Source: Mucilaginibacter mali
GTDB taxonomy: Bacteria; Bacteroidota; Bacteroidia; Sphingobacteriales; Sphingobacteriaceae
Reading direction: 5' to 3'
Length of the DNA stretch: 64,000 nt
NCBI RefSeq assembly: GCF_013283875.1
Contig: NZ_CP054139.1
Location: 1,922,001 to 1,986,000, forward strand
In this document: piece after piece, positions 43,244-53,454 of the stretch
Position numbering within the stretch: the stretch's first letter is position 1
Layout of the letters: the number at the start of each line of letters is the position of its first letter
Notes under the pieces: generated by a model
The model's input: only the letters and a program-made list of their open reading frames with translations
Databases searched by the model: none
What the model was told of the DNA's origin: nothing
Position numbers and translations under genes: made by a program

Positions 43244-44740
43244 ATGTTTAAAAGTATCATATATAAAACAGCGTTACTTGCCTTATTAGCGGTATCGTTC
43301 TGTTCGTGCAATAAATACCTGGAATTGCGCCCGCAAAATGGTATTACCAGCGACAAGTTCTGGCAAACCAAGGAGCAGTTGCAGTCGGCTGTAATTGGAT
43401 GTTACAGCGCTTTGCTTACAGGAAGCAAAGCTCCGGCCGAGATATTTTTCCTGTGGGGAGAGTTACGAGCCGATTTTATAAAACCTGGCCCGGGTATAGC
43501 CAACGATGAAACAAACATCATTAATACCACTATACTTCCAACTAATACTATAGCAAACTGGGCTTCAATATACAGGGTTATCAACTTATGTAACAATGTG
43601 TTGCAGTTTGGTCCGGATGTTATAAACAAAGATAACACCTTAACCCAAACCCAACTTAACGCCTACCTTAGCGAAGCATTGGCCATACGCGCGTTGATGT
43701 ATTTTTATTTGGTACGTTCGTTTGGTGATGTGCCGCTTAAAATAACGGCTACAGCAACAGACGATGACCTGGCCATGTTAAGCAAATCAACAGCCAAGGA
43801 TGTTTTGGCGCAGATAGTTGCCGATTTGAAGCAAGCAGAAACCTATGGTATTGCAAGCTATGGCAACACAGCGTCTGATAAAGGCCGTATTACCAAGTTC
43901 ACTATAAACGCTATACAGGCCGATGTTTATTTGTGGATGGATAACTATGCTGACTGCATTGCCGCTTGCGATAAAATTATCAACTCAGGCAAGTATGGAT
44001 TGGTAGCGGGTGATGGCAGCTGGTTTGGAAAACTTTTTGTTAATGGTAACTCGTCTGAAGGTATATTTGAACTGCAATTTGACAACCAGGTGTTAAACCC
44101 ATATTACACCATGTTTTCACCAAATGCAGGGAAGTACAGATTTGCTGCCGATCCGCTGATCATCGATAATGTTTACACTATCGATCCGATAGACCCGATC
44201 AATAATTATGATATCCGCGGTTTGGATGTGGCCATACATGCTGCCGATCAAACTATCTATAAGTTTATAGCGCTAAGCCCAAATACATTACGTACATCCG
44301 ATATATCTTACGCGCACTGGATGGTTTACCGTTATGCTGATGTTTTATTAATGAAGGCCGAAGCTTGCGCCAACAGCAACAGGGGGCAGGACGCGCTTGA
44401 CCTGATCAACATTATACGTACACGTGGAAAAGCGCTGCCTGCCACAGCACAAAGCCCGGCTAATAATGACGCGGTAGGTATAACCCGCTATGTTTTAGCT
44501 GAAAGGGGCCGTGAATTTGCCTTTGAAGGCAAGCGTTGGTATGATTTGTTGCGTGTTGCAAAACGAAATAACTTTGCGATGCTTGATGTACTTATTACTG
44601 CCGCTATAGAAAGCGTACCTCCTTTGTACCAGCAATCGGCATTAAGCAAGTTGAGAGATCCGAACAGTTTGTATTTCCCAATTCCGCAGGGCGATATTCA
44701 GAATGACCCTAACCTTGTTCAAAATCCATTCTACAAATAA
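43244..44740 (+). CDS. SusD/RagB surface glycan-binding lipoprotein 1
   Basis: A 498-residue lipoprotein with lipobox SFCSC and the SusD start CNKYLELRPQNGITSDKFWQTKEQL. It has TPR-like helices in the N-terminal half and the C-terminal SusD block RYADVLLMKAEACANSNRGQDALDLINIIRTRG and LAERGREFAFEGKRWYDLLR. It closes over the SusC channel and binds glycan. The stop overlaps the next gene's possible ATG (TAATG). Confidence 0.93.
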   Translation: MFKSIIYKTALLALLAVSFCSCNKYLELRPQNGITSDKFWQTKEQLQSAVIGCYSALLTGSKAPAEIFFLWGELRADFIKPGPGIANDETNIINTTILPTNTIANWASIYRVINLCNNVLQFGPDVINKDNTLTQTQLNAYLSEALAIRALMYFYLVRSFGDVPLKITATATDDDLAMLSKSTAKDVLAQIVADLKQAETYGIASYGNTASDKGRITKFTINAIQADVYLWMDNYADCIAACDKIINSGKYGLVAGDGSWFGKLFVNGNSSEGIFELQFDNQVLNPYYTMFSPNAGKYRFAADPLIIDNVYTIDPIDPINNYDIRGLDVAIHAADQTIYKFIALSPNTLRTSDISYAHWMVYRYADVLLMKAEACANSNRGQDALDLINIIRTRGKALPATAQSPANNDAVGITRYVLAERGREFAFEGKRWYDLLRVAKRNNFAMLDVLITAAIESVPPLYQQSALSKLRDPNSLYFPIPQGDIQNDPNLVQNPFYK

Positions 44741-44763
44741 TGCATAATGAAATTATAAACGAT

Positions 44764-46494
44764 ATGAAAAAGTTAATGAATAGGATTAAAATAGTTATGC
44801 TGCTGATCGTATCGGGCATAGCATTAATGGTTAGCCTGAATGGCTGTAAGCAAAACCACCTTACCTTAACAACAACCAGCACTGTAAATATGTACAGTTA
44901 TTTACAGCAAAATCCAAACAGCTTTTCGCTGTTTCAGCAAATTGTTGATAAGGCCGGTTACGCCAGCTTTTTAAATACATATGGCACATACACATTATTT
45001 GCGCCAACTAACGATGGGGTAAACGCTTACCTGAAAAAAACAGGTAAAGCAAGTGTCGACGCGATAGACGCGGCTACAGCAAAAAGCCTGGTTAGTATCG
45101 CTTTAATTGCCGACACGCTAAGCACACAGTTCTTTACTGATGGTAAGTTGCGTACACCAACAACTATAGGCCAGTATTTAATTACCGGTAATACAACGGT
45201 AAACGGTGTATCAAGCACTGTTATTAATAAACAGGCAAACCTGGTAAAAGGCAACATAAAAGTAGGTAACGGTATTATACACTCTATTGATAATGTGCTG
45301 ATTCCAGCCAATCTAACTATTGCACAAACTATCGAGCAAAACCCTAAATACAGCATTTTTACTGCCGCGTTAAAGGCTACCGGTTTTTATGATACGTTAA
45401 ACGTGTCGGCTGCTGCAAACACTAATGTAAACCGGAAGTATTTAACACTGATAGCTATTCCGGATAGTGTGTATAAAGCAGCCAAGTTTGCCGATTTTAA
45501 TGCTTTAAAAACAAGGTATTCAACCAAAGGCGATCCGAAGAACCATGCCGATAGCTTATGGTTATATATGGGCTACCATATTTGGTCCGAATTATCGTAT
45601 ATATCAGATATCGCGGTCTTGCCTTCGCATGCTACGCTTGCACCGCTTGAAATTACAACCAGCACATTGATAGGGCAGGACGTATTGCTGAATAACGATA
45701 CCTTTAACGGTGTGTTGGAGCCGGGTGTTAAACTATACAGGCCAACCAGCGATATGTCGGCAACTAATGGGGTTATCCACAATGCCCTTGATAATTATAC
45801 GATCAAGATCCGCTTCCCGTCACCGGTTTACTTCGACGTATGCGTGCAGCCTGAAATATTGAAGACACCAGGCTTATACAGGGGAAGCAGCAAAAACCAG
45901 CAATTTAACCCGGGCACTATTGCAGGCATTGTGGCTACAGGTTCAAGTAACTATTATGTAAACTATATTTCAGGTGTGCTGCCAATCCCGGCTACCTCAA
46001 CCGATTATTACTATAATAACGATTATATGAATATAGGTGTAAGGTGGAGAACCGGTAATAATGGTGCCAACACTATAGAATATGTAACGCCGGTAATTGT
46101 TAAAGGAACTTATAAAATTTGGATTGATTACAAAAGACAGGGTTCGGGCCAGGTTACACCAACATTTTTTGATGGTGTTTCATTACCAAATACATTTAAC
46201 AACGTAGATCCGCTAAACGGTAACGAAACCGATGCCCAGGCCGAATCAAGAGGCTTTAAAAGCTATTCTGACTCGCCGGTTACAACAAATCTTACCAGCG
46301 CTTATAATGGCCATGTGGGCCGTTTGCTGGGTATCGTGACTATCAAAACTACCGATCACCATAAATTTAAAATGGTAGCCACCGCGGGCACCGGCGATGC
46401 GAGGGTTATGCTTTTAGATGTGATCGAATTTAGGCCTGTTGATATGGACCAGGTGCACCCACGTCTCGGACGCGATGGCAGCCTTGTTCCATAA
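44764..46494 (+). CDS. FAS1 lipoprotein with C-terminal beta domain (copy 2)
   Basis: A 576-residue lipoprotein from the ATG at 44764 (KKLMNRIKIVMLLIVSG, lipobox region ALMVSLNGC). Two FAS1 domains (~30-180, YTLFAPTNDGVNAYL; ~185-345) are followed by a ~220-residue beta-rich domain. That domain has YKIWIDYKRQGSG and a late HHKFKMVATAGTGDARVMLLDVIEFRPV strand, reminiscent of carbohydrate-binding or delivery domains. It sits between SusD 1 and another FAS1 gene. Likely surface-exposed; glycan binding is an inference. Confidence 0.72.
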   Translation: MKKLMNRIKIVMLLIVSGIALMVSLNGCKQNHLTLTTTSTVNMYSYLQQNPNSFSLFQQIVDKAGYASFLNTYGTYTLFAPTNDGVNAYLKKTGKASVDAIDAATAKSLVSIALIADTLSTQFFTDGKLRTPTTIGQYLITGNTTVNGVSSTVINKQANLVKGNIKVGNGIIHSIDNVLIPANLTIAQTIEQNPKYSIFTAALKATGFYDTLNVSAAANTNVNRKYLTLIAIPDSVYKAAKFADFNALKTRYSTKGDPKNHADSLWLYMGYHIWSELSYISDIAVLPSHATLAPLEITTSTLIGQDVLLNNDTFNGVLEPGVKLYRPTSDMSATNGVIHNALDNYTIKIRFPSPVYFDVCVQPEILKTPGLYRGSSKNQQFNPGTIAGIVATGSSNYYVNYISGVLPIPATSTDYYYNNDYMNIGVRWRTGNNGANTIEYVTPVIVKGTYKIWIDYKRQGSGQVTPTFFDGVSLPNTFNNVDPLNGNETDAQAESRGFKSYSDSPVTTNLTSAYNGHVGRLLGIVTIKTTDHHKFKMVATAGTGDARVMLLDVIEFRPVDMDQVHPRLGRDGSLVP

Positions 46495-46540
46495 ATAAAC
46501 GCAGCAAATAAAATTATTTGATAAATAAACCGATTTGATA

Positions 46541-48112
46541 ATGACTCACTATAGAAATAAATACTTTTTAATGGTACTTGCAGCCACACTGATGTTAACA
46601 TCGGCGTGTAAAAAGCAATGGAGCCAACGTGATGCAGTGGTTGATCAGCAACTGAACATCAACCTGATGCAGCAAATACAGGCTAATGGTAACCTGAGTG
46701 TTTTTGCAGGTTATCTTACCAAAATAGGTTTCGATAAAGTGCTTTCGGCCTCAAAAACCTACACCGTATTTGCCCCGAGCAATGCCGCGCTGGCAAATAT
46801 CGACCCTGCGATAGTAGCGGATACAGCTAAGTTGCATGTGTTTGTGGCAAATCATATTGCTAATCAAACCTATCTGACAACCAGTGTGCAAACATCGCTG
46901 CGTGTGCGCAACCTGAATGGTAAAAACGTAACCTTAACGCCAACTACGGTTGAAGATGCTAATATTACCAGCGCCAATCAATATGTAAGCAATGGTGTGG
47001 TAAACGTGATCGACAAGATGCTTACACCAAGGTTAAATATTTCGCAATTTGTTAGAAGCCTGACCACGGTTGGGGCGCTGCAACGTGATTATGTTATTCG
47101 CCAGGATAGCACTTTTATCGATACCAGTAAAGCTACCGTGGCCAGCATAAACCCAACTACAGGTAAGCCTGTATTGGTGCCAAACACTGGTGTGGTAACC
47201 ATTAATAAGTATTTTAATAAAGTTGCCAATTTAGCTAACGAAGACAGCACCTATACCTACATTGTGCTAACCGACGCGGCTTACACTGCCGAACGTAACA
47301 AGGTAAGCAAGTATTTTGCTACCAGTTCGGTTGATACCACCATGAATATTTTGGCAGGTTTCAATGTGTTGAAGGATGTAGCTATCAGGGGCACTTATAC
47401 ACTTGCAAATATGCCGGCAACCTTAACTTCTGTTAATGGTGTACCAGTACCTTTTGATAAAACTGCGGTAGTGCAAACCTATAATGCCAGCAACGGGATA
47501 GTATATGTAATGAGCGCGGTTAACTTTAACGTTTCCGATAAAATAACCCCTATAACTATACAAGGCGAACAACCATCATTTTATGCCCGTACCGATAAAG
47601 GCGGCAATACACAACTGCGCAGCAGGCTTGATAATAACCTTGTTAAGTATAACGACCTGTATATTTCCGGAACAGGTATTGCCTCTTATTTTGCCGCCTA
47701 CAAGTTAAGTAACCTGTATACCTGCCAATACAAAGTGGTGATACGCGCTATAAACGATACCGCGGTTACGCATATCCCTGCCGCATCTCCTACGTTGGGT
47801 AATATATCTGAAAAAGTAACTTTTGGCCAGATAACAGCTACAACTAACCCTACCGGAGCGCAGGTAGTACCGGTAACGGCGGTTAACTATCCGTATCAAA
47901 ACGTACCGCCATATGTTTATACCGAAATTACACAAACACCGGCAACAGCAGGTACGGTGGCCGCAAATGCCACTATTAACGTGGCCAGTGGTAATCTGAA
48001 CGTGATCAAGTATAATTCGATATACATGTATGTTACGGGAGCCAACGTCACAACGTCGAACCTAAATAACGTTATAGTAGATTATATTAAACTGATACCA
48101 ATTATACAATAA
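46541..48112 (+). CDS. FAS1 lipoprotein with C-terminal beta domain (copy 3)
   Basis: A 523-residue lipoprotein from the ATG at 46541, with lipobox TLMLTSAC. A clear FAS1 domain (~25-165, KTYTVFAPSNAALANI and VSNGVVNVIDKML) is followed by a second degenerate FAS1-like region (~170-330, YTYIVLTDAAYTAERN; NGIVYVMSAVNF). A C-terminal beta domain ends IVDYIKLIPIIQ, similar in ending to copy 2 (LLDVIEFRPV). Lies 46 bases after copy 2 and 16 before SusC 2. Confidence 0.72.
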   Translation: MTHYRNKYFLMVLAATLMLTSACKKQWSQRDAVVDQQLNINLMQQIQANGNLSVFAGYLTKIGFDKVLSASKTYTVFAPSNAALANIDPAIVADTAKLHVFVANHIANQTYLTTSVQTSLRVRNLNGKNVTLTPTTVEDANITSANQYVSNGVVNVIDKMLTPRLNISQFVRSLTTVGALQRDYVIRQDSTFIDTSKATVASINPTTGKPVLVPNTGVVTINKYFNKVANLANEDSTYTYIVLTDAAYTAERNKVSKYFATSSVDTTMNILAGFNVLKDVAIRGTYTLANMPATLTSVNGVPVPFDKTAVVQTYNASNGIVYVMSAVNFNVSDKITPITIQGEQPSFYARTDKGGNTQLRSRLDNNLVKYNDLYISGTGIASYFAAYKLSNLYTCQYKVVIRAINDTAVTHIPAASPTLGNISEKVTFGQITATTNPTGAQVVPVTAVNYPYQNVPPYVYTEITQTPATAGTVAANATINVASGNLNVIKYNSIYMYVTGANVTTSNLNNVIVDYIKLIPIIQ

Positions 48113-48128
48113 CTTTTAAACCTTAACT

Positions 48129-51100
48129 ATGCAAAATTTTACTAAATCAATAGGTTTGCTGCTCTTTTTATGCCTTTTTGGTGGCATAAAAGCCATAGCG
48201 CAGAAAAAGGACGGTGTAACGGATCGGTTAACAGATAGTATTGCCCGTTATAAAGCAGATTCTGTTTCGAAGGCGCAAGGCAAAAAAATCAGCGGTGTTG
48301 TAAAGGATGCCTCTACCGGTAAGCCGGTTTCGGGTGTTAGCATCAGTGTATCGCTATACTCGGCCGCTATCACCGATGATCGTGGCAATTTCACTATCAC
48401 TGTTCCCAGTTACGATGCGGTGCTTTTAATAACATCGCCGGGTTATCAGCAAAAAGAAGTTCCGGTTAAAGGCCGTACTTCACTTCCTGACGTATTATTA
48501 TTTGAAGACTCATATAACTCGATATATGATGAAGCCAGGATGCCTTTTAACAAGGTTGCCGTAACCCGCCAGGCAGGTGCTGTTTCAAGTGTTAATACAC
48601 TTGGTGCCTGGGAACCGATCAACTCGGAAACCCCTGACTCATACCTGCAGGGAAAGGTAGCTGGTTTAAATGTTACCCGCCGTTCGGGTACGCCAAACAT
48701 AGGCGCCAATTTGTTTCTGCGTGGCTTTAATTCGTTATATGCCAGCAACGCGCCATTGGTGGTTGTTGACGGTATGATATTCGATACCTATCATTATGGT
48801 AACTCTATCATTGGTGGTCATATCCATAACCCATATGGAACGCTTGATCTGCACGATGTTGACAATATCACTGTTTTAAAAGACGCTTCTGCCGGAATTT
48901 ATGGTACTAAAGGTGCTAATGGTGTTATTTTAATATCAACCAATAACCACCCCGATCTGGCTACGAAAATTGACCTGGGTATCTACGGTGGTTATAACAC
49001 CATGCCGCAAAACAAGTTTTACCCGATGATGCAATCGCCAGATTACCGTGTTTATTTATCAGACGCTTTACGTACCAGTGGGATGACATCTGACCAGATA
49101 GCCGCCCAACCATTCATGAATGATAATGTAAACAATGGTACCTACTATGCCTACCACAATAACACGGATTGGCAAAAGCAGCAATTTGTTAACGGATACA
49201 ACAAGAATATGAATTTGCGTGTATCGGGTGGTGATGACATAGCTACCTATGTGCTGGCACTGGATTACGGCAGCAACAAAGGTGTTACTAATTTAACCGA
49301 CCTGACCAAATACAGCACCCGTTTTAACGGTAACTTAAAAATCAGCCGTAAATTTACGATTAACACAGCCTTATCTTTTGCTTATAACGAGCAGAATTTG
49401 AAAGATCAGGGCCTTTCACCAAAAACAAACCCTATTTATTTAGGCCTGATCAAATCTCCATTACTGCGCGTGCAACAAGTTAACGCCCAGGGGGTAGAGT
49501 CGCCTAACCAATCGGATGTGGATGTGTTTGGTTATAGTAACCCTGCCGCCATTACTAAAAGCTCGCAGGAGTTTAACCAAAACTACCGCTTCTTTGGTAA
49601 CTTCAACTTCAAATTCGATTTCACCAAATACTTCAGCGCGCAAACATTGATCGGGGTAACTGCCGATAAAATTCGCGAAAATACATTTATACCACGTTTT
49701 GGCGTAACCGATGATACGCTTGCTAACGGCGCCATTGCCGATAGCCGCTTAGGTAGCCAGGTACAACGTTTGTTCAGTATTTACAGCGATACCTACCTTT
49801 CGTACAACCGTACCTTTAACCGGATCCACACACTTAACGCTTATTTAGGTACAAGGTTCACCCAGTCTAACACCAACGATAACTACAACCTGGGCTATAA
49901 CTCGGCAATTGACCAATTGGTGAGTGTTAACACAGGTAACCCCGCGCTACGTGTAACAGGTGGCGATTTGGGTACCTACAGGTGGATGAATAATTACTTT
50001 AACGCCAATTACCAGTTATATAATAAATACATTTTAGGCTTTAACGTAGCTGTCGACGCGTCATCACGCTTCGGTACAAATATTCCGGATGCTTTAAAAA
50101 TAGGTGGTGTGAACTATGCAGTTCTGCCTTCGGCATCAGCTGCATGGGTAGTATCGTCAGAGAAATTCATGGCTAATGTTAAATTTATCGAACTGCTGAA
50201 ATTGCGTGCAAGTTATGGCTTAACCGGTAACGACGATATTGGCAACTATACTGCCCGTCAATACTACATTTCGCAAAACCTGCTTGGTTTACAAGGTTTG
50301 GTAAGGGCCAACTTCGGTAACCCTGCCTTACAATGGGAAACCGGCAAAAAACTAAATTTTGGTGCTGATGCATCATTCTTCCAGGAACGGTTAAACATTA
50401 CGGTTGATTTTTATAAAAACAAAACCGAGCATATGCTTACCCAAACGCCAACACCGGCTTATTCGGGCATATTATACGCTATCACAAATGATGGCGCTAT
50501 GCAAACTACCGGTGCCGAACTTAGTGTAAGCGGCCGTTTGATCAGTACTCCTAAATTTAAATGGGACCTGGGTATCAACATTGCATCATACCACAATAAG
50601 ATCACTTCGCTTCCTGGTGGCAGTTTATATAACACTTATGCTGGTGCAACAATTGCTACCCGTGTTGGCCGTCCGGCAGGTATATTCTACGGCTACCGCA
50701 CCAATGGTGTTTACAGCTCAAACGCCGAAGCCGCATCAGCAGGTGTTAGTGTACGTAACTCTACTGGTAACTTAGTAGCCCAGCAAGGTGGCGATATGCG
50801 CTTTGTTGACGTGAACGGCGATAAGATCATCGACTCGAAAGACCTGCAGGAAATTGGCAATCCAAATCCGGATTATACAGGTGGTATCAGCACAGGCTTA
50901 ACCTACAAAAGGCTTAGCCTTAATGCGTTGTTTACCTTCAGCAAGGGTAACAAGATCTACAACTATACCCGTCGCCAGTTAGAATCAGAAAGCAGCCCGC
51001 AAAATCAAACACTGGCTGTTAATAACAGGTGGCGTGCAGATGGCCAGGTAACCACTATGCCAAGGGCATCATACGGCGACCCAAGCGGCAACTCAAGCTT

Positions 51101-51356
51101 CTCTGACCGCTGGATAGAGGATGGTTCTTACATACGCCTGCGTACTATTACGTTAAGCTATGATGTGCCAATGAAATACAAATACTTTAAATACATAAAA
51201 GTTTACGCAACTGGCAGCAACCTGGTAACCTTCACCAAGTATTTAGGTTACGATCCGGAATTTGCCGCTAACGAAAATGTTTTATTCCAGGGAATAGATA
51301 ATACACTTGAGCCACAGTTTAAAACAGTGCAGTTGGGCTTACGTATTGGTATATAA
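48129..51356 (+). CDS. SusC/RagA TonB-linked outer-membrane transporter 2
   Basis: A 1075-residue transporter. It has a signal peptide (SIGLLLFLCLFGGIKAIAQ), a CarboxypepD_reg domain (~55-125, KKISGVVKDASTGKPVSGVSI), a plug with ITVLKDASAGIYGTKGANGVILIST and a beta barrel ending LGLRIGI. The N-terminus before the carboxypeptidase-like domain is slightly extended and charged. It is paired with the SusD 26 bases downstream. It is the second transporter of the same operon and differs clearly from SusC 1, so it probably takes a different oligosaccharide. Confidence 0.92.
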   Translation: MQNFTKSIGLLLFLCLFGGIKAIAQKKDGVTDRLTDSIARYKADSVSKAQGKKISGVVKDASTGKPVSGVSISVSLYSAAITDDRGNFTITVPSYDAVLLITSPGYQQKEVPVKGRTSLPDVLLFEDSYNSIYDEARMPFNKVAVTRQAGAVSSVNTLGAWEPINSETPDSYLQGKVAGLNVTRRSGTPNIGANLFLRGFNSLYASNAPLVVVDGMIFDTYHYGNSIIGGHIHNPYGTLDLHDVDNITVLKDASAGIYGTKGANGVILISTNNHPDLATKIDLGIYGGYNTMPQNKFYPMMQSPDYRVYLSDALRTSGMTSDQIAAQPFMNDNVNNGTYYAYHNNTDWQKQQFVNGYNKNMNLRVSGGDDIATYVLALDYGSNKGVTNLTDLTKYSTRFNGNLKISRKFTINTALSFAYNEQNLKDQGLSPKTNPIYLGLIKSPLLRVQQVNAQGVESPNQSDVDVFGYSNPAAITKSSQEFNQNYRFFGNFNFKFDFTKYFSAQTLIGVTADKIRENTFIPRFGVTDDTLANGAIADSRLGSQVQRLFSIYSDTYLSYNRTFNRIHTLNAYLGTRFTQSNTNDNYNLGYNSAIDQLVSVNTGNPALRVTGGDLGTYRWMNNYFNANYQLYNKYILGFNVAVDASSRFGTNIPDALKIGGVNYAVLPSASAAWVVSSEKFMANVKFIELLKLRASYGLTGNDDIGNYTARQYYISQNLLGLQGLVRANFGNPALQWETGKKLNFGADASFFQERLNITVDFYKNKTEHMLTQTPTPAYSGILYAITNDGAMQTTGAELSVSGRLISTPKFKWDLGINIASYHNKITSLPGGSLYNTYAGATIATRVGRPAGIFYGYRTNGVYSSNAEAASAGVSVRNSTGNLVAQQGGDMRFVDVNGDKIIDSKDLQEIGNPNPDYTGGISTGLTYKRLSLNALFTFSKGNKIYNYTRRQLESESSPQNQTLAVNNRWRADGQVTTMPRASYGDPSGNSSFSDRWIEDGSYIRLRTITLSYDVPMKYKYFKYIKVYATGSNLVTFTKYLGYDPEFAANENVLFQGIDNTLEPQFKTVQLGLRIGI

Positions 51357-51382
51357 TAATTATAATTTGACTATCATAAATT

Positions 51383-53167
51383 ATGAAAAGGACTTCGTTA
51401 AAATTCATTTATAAAACTTGCCTGGTAGGCTTAGCGATCACTACTTTTTCGTGCAAAAAAGTGTTCGATCTGCCTGCTAAAAACCAGGTAGATGCTGTTA
51501 ATGCCTATCAAAACGTATTTGACGCTAATGCGGCAGTAGTAGGCATTTACGGTAAGTTTTTGGGCCTGGCAGACAGGTATATCGTACTAAACGAGTTAAG
51601 GGCCGATTTAGTGAGCCCAACTGTTAATGCCGATACCTATCTTAAGCAATTAAATACGCATACAGAAACAACAGACAATCCATGGGCCGATCCGAAACCA
51701 TGGTATAGCCTGATACTGAACTGTAACGACGCGATGTATCACTTTGATGACATGCTGAAAACCGGTAAATTAAAGCCGGTTGATTATCAGCAGCGTTACT
51801 CGGATATTGGCGCGTTGCGCTGCTGGTTATACCTGCAGGTGGCTATCCAATACGGAACCATCCCTTATGTAACCGATCCGGTATCTAACCTGACCGATTT
51901 GAATGATGCCACTAAATTTCCGAGGTTAACCTTAGACCAGGTGATAGACAAATTGGCTACGTTTATGAACGATCCGGTTCGTTACCTGGATACTTACTCA
52001 ACTACCGACCCGATCACGGCTTCGGCAAGTTCATCATTAAACGCTACGGTTGACGGCCAGACTACCAGCTTATTTTTTATCAATAAATATGCGCTTAAGG
52101 GCGATATTAACTTGTGGAAAGGGGATTTCAAAACCGCGTCTACAGCATATCGCACCATATCTGATATCGGTCCGATCACATCTAATAACAATGCTGCCGA
52201 CTTTACCACTTACGAGCAGTTTAAAGCTTGTTACGATAACATGAACGTAAGCTATGGCAACCCAAGCAGTAACCCTAACCCAAATCAAACCGAAAACCCG
52301 TTAAACGATAATAACGTTACCGGTTGGCGTCAAATGTTTGCCGATCCAACCATCAGTACAAATTCCCGTTCTGAATTGATCTGGCGCTTGCCGTTTAGTT
52401 CAACATTTGCACCTGTTAACCCTTTTATAGATCTGTTTGCAAACCAGGGCGGCAGCTACAAGCTAACCGTTTCACAAGCAATGATGGATAACTGGAATTC
52501 GCAGGTACAAAATAACGGTTACCCTTATGATGCGCGCAGCCGTGTGGCCGTACGCACTATTGGCGGCCAGCCTGTTATCATGAAACAGCTATACTATTAT
52601 CTTGATAACACATCGTTTCTGCCTGTAAACGTATTGCAAAAGCCGGGCTATTGGTTACTATACCGTAGTGGTGTATTGGCAAACCGCTTTGCTGAATCTG
52701 CTACTAACGATAACCAGTTAAAATTAGGTTATGCTTTACTTAATATTGGTGTAGGTAACGTTTTTGCGCCAACCCCTTTGCCATCAGATCGCACCAATAC
52801 CATGCAAACTTTCCTGCCGGCGCCGTATGATATGGATGGTCGTTCAGGCGGCCCGCAAAACTATCATGGTATATGGTATCGCCAGGTGGGCACCCGCAGC
52901 AGGGCTAACCTGGTACCGCTTCCGGCTTCAACTTATAACGATAAGATCACACTGGAAAACGCTATTCTTGATGAAGCTGCACGCGAGACTTCTTTTGAAG
53001 GCTTCCGTTGGGGCGACCTGGTGCGTGTAGCACACCGCCGTGGTACACCTGCATACCTGGCTGATAAAGTTTACAATAAATTGGTAAAAGAAAATAATCC
53101 TGCCGCCGTGTCTGTACGTGCTAAACTAATGACCGAGGCCGGCTGGTACATGCCATTCAAACTCTAA
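51383..53167 (+). CDS. SusD/RagB surface glycan-binding lipoprotein 2
   Basis: A 594-residue SusD-like lipoprotein with lipobox TTFSC and the SusD start VFDLPAKNQVDAVNAYQNVFDANAAVVGIYGKF. C-terminal SusD blocks ILDEAARETSFEGFRWGDLVRVAHRRG and a WYMPF ending are present. It is longer than SusD 1 by ~95 residues, mostly loops in the middle. Last gene of the operon, followed by a strong terminator. Confidence 0.92.
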   Translation: MKRTSLKFIYKTCLVGLAITTFSCKKVFDLPAKNQVDAVNAYQNVFDANAAVVGIYGKFLGLADRYIVLNELRADLVSPTVNADTYLKQLNTHTETTDNPWADPKPWYSLILNCNDAMYHFDDMLKTGKLKPVDYQQRYSDIGALRCWLYLQVAIQYGTIPYVTDPVSNLTDLNDATKFPRLTLDQVIDKLATFMNDPVRYLDTYSTTDPITASASSSLNATVDGQTTSLFFINKYALKGDINLWKGDFKTASTAYRTISDIGPITSNNNAADFTTYEQFKACYDNMNVSYGNPSSNPNPNQTENPLNDNNVTGWRQMFADPTISTNSRSELIWRLPFSSTFAPVNPFIDLFANQGGSYKLTVSQAMMDNWNSQVQNNGYPYDARSRVAVRTIGGQPVIMKQLYYYLDNTSFLPVNVLQKPGYWLLYRSGVLANRFAESATNDNQLKLGYALLNIGVGNVFAPTPLPSDRTNTMQTFLPAPYDMDGRSGGPQNYHGIWYRQVGTRSRANLVPLPASTYNDKITLENAILDEAARETSFEGFRWGDLVRVAHRRGTPAYLADKVYNKLVKENNPAAVSVRAKLMTEAGWYMPFKL

Positions 53168-53194
53168 TTAGTTTTGATTAAATCCAAAAACAAA

Positions 53195-53226
53195 AGGCGC
53201 CGGTAGATCTACTATCGGCGCCTTTC
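53195..53226 (+). terminator. Terminator of the FAS1/SusCD operon
   Basis: AGGCGCCG (53195-53202) and CGGCGCCT (53216-53223) pair perfectly, extended by GTAG/CTAT, then TTTC. Confidence 0.8.
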
Positions 53227-53297
53227 TGCTTTAGGGAATATAGGTTGGTAAGCCATCAGGCAGGCTGTCTTTTTTATTATGCTGAATTAACGTTTTA

Positions 53298-53314
53298 CTA
53301 TCCGTAACTATCCG
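53298..53314 (-). promoter_or_regulatory. Inverted operator copy upstream of GH2
   Basis: Minus strand CGGATAG-TTA-CGGATAG, again a 10-bp-period GGATAG pair, facing left. No minus-strand gene starts there, so it probably helps a dimer or second regulator molecule bind with 53351-53367. Confidence 0.5.
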
Positions 53315-53350
53315 TTAAGCGTAACAATGGCAATACATCGGCCTATCTTC

Positions 53351-53394
53351 GGGATAGTACGGGATGGTTTACACTTAGTGTATAACTAAATTTA
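53351..53394 (+). promoter_or_regulatory. Operator and -7 element of the GH2 gene
   Basis: GGGATAG-TAC-GGGATGG (GGAT at 53352 and 53362), 19-base spacer, TAAATTTA (53387-53394), 7 of 8 to TAnnTTTG. A small ACACT-T-AGTGT palindrome (53371-53381) lies in the spacer. Predicted leader ~55 bases. Confidence 0.65.
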
Positions 53395-53454
53395 ATTCAC
53401 CAATTAAAACCATCATTACCTGGTATTTTATAATGCCAATTTTATCTGTTACGA

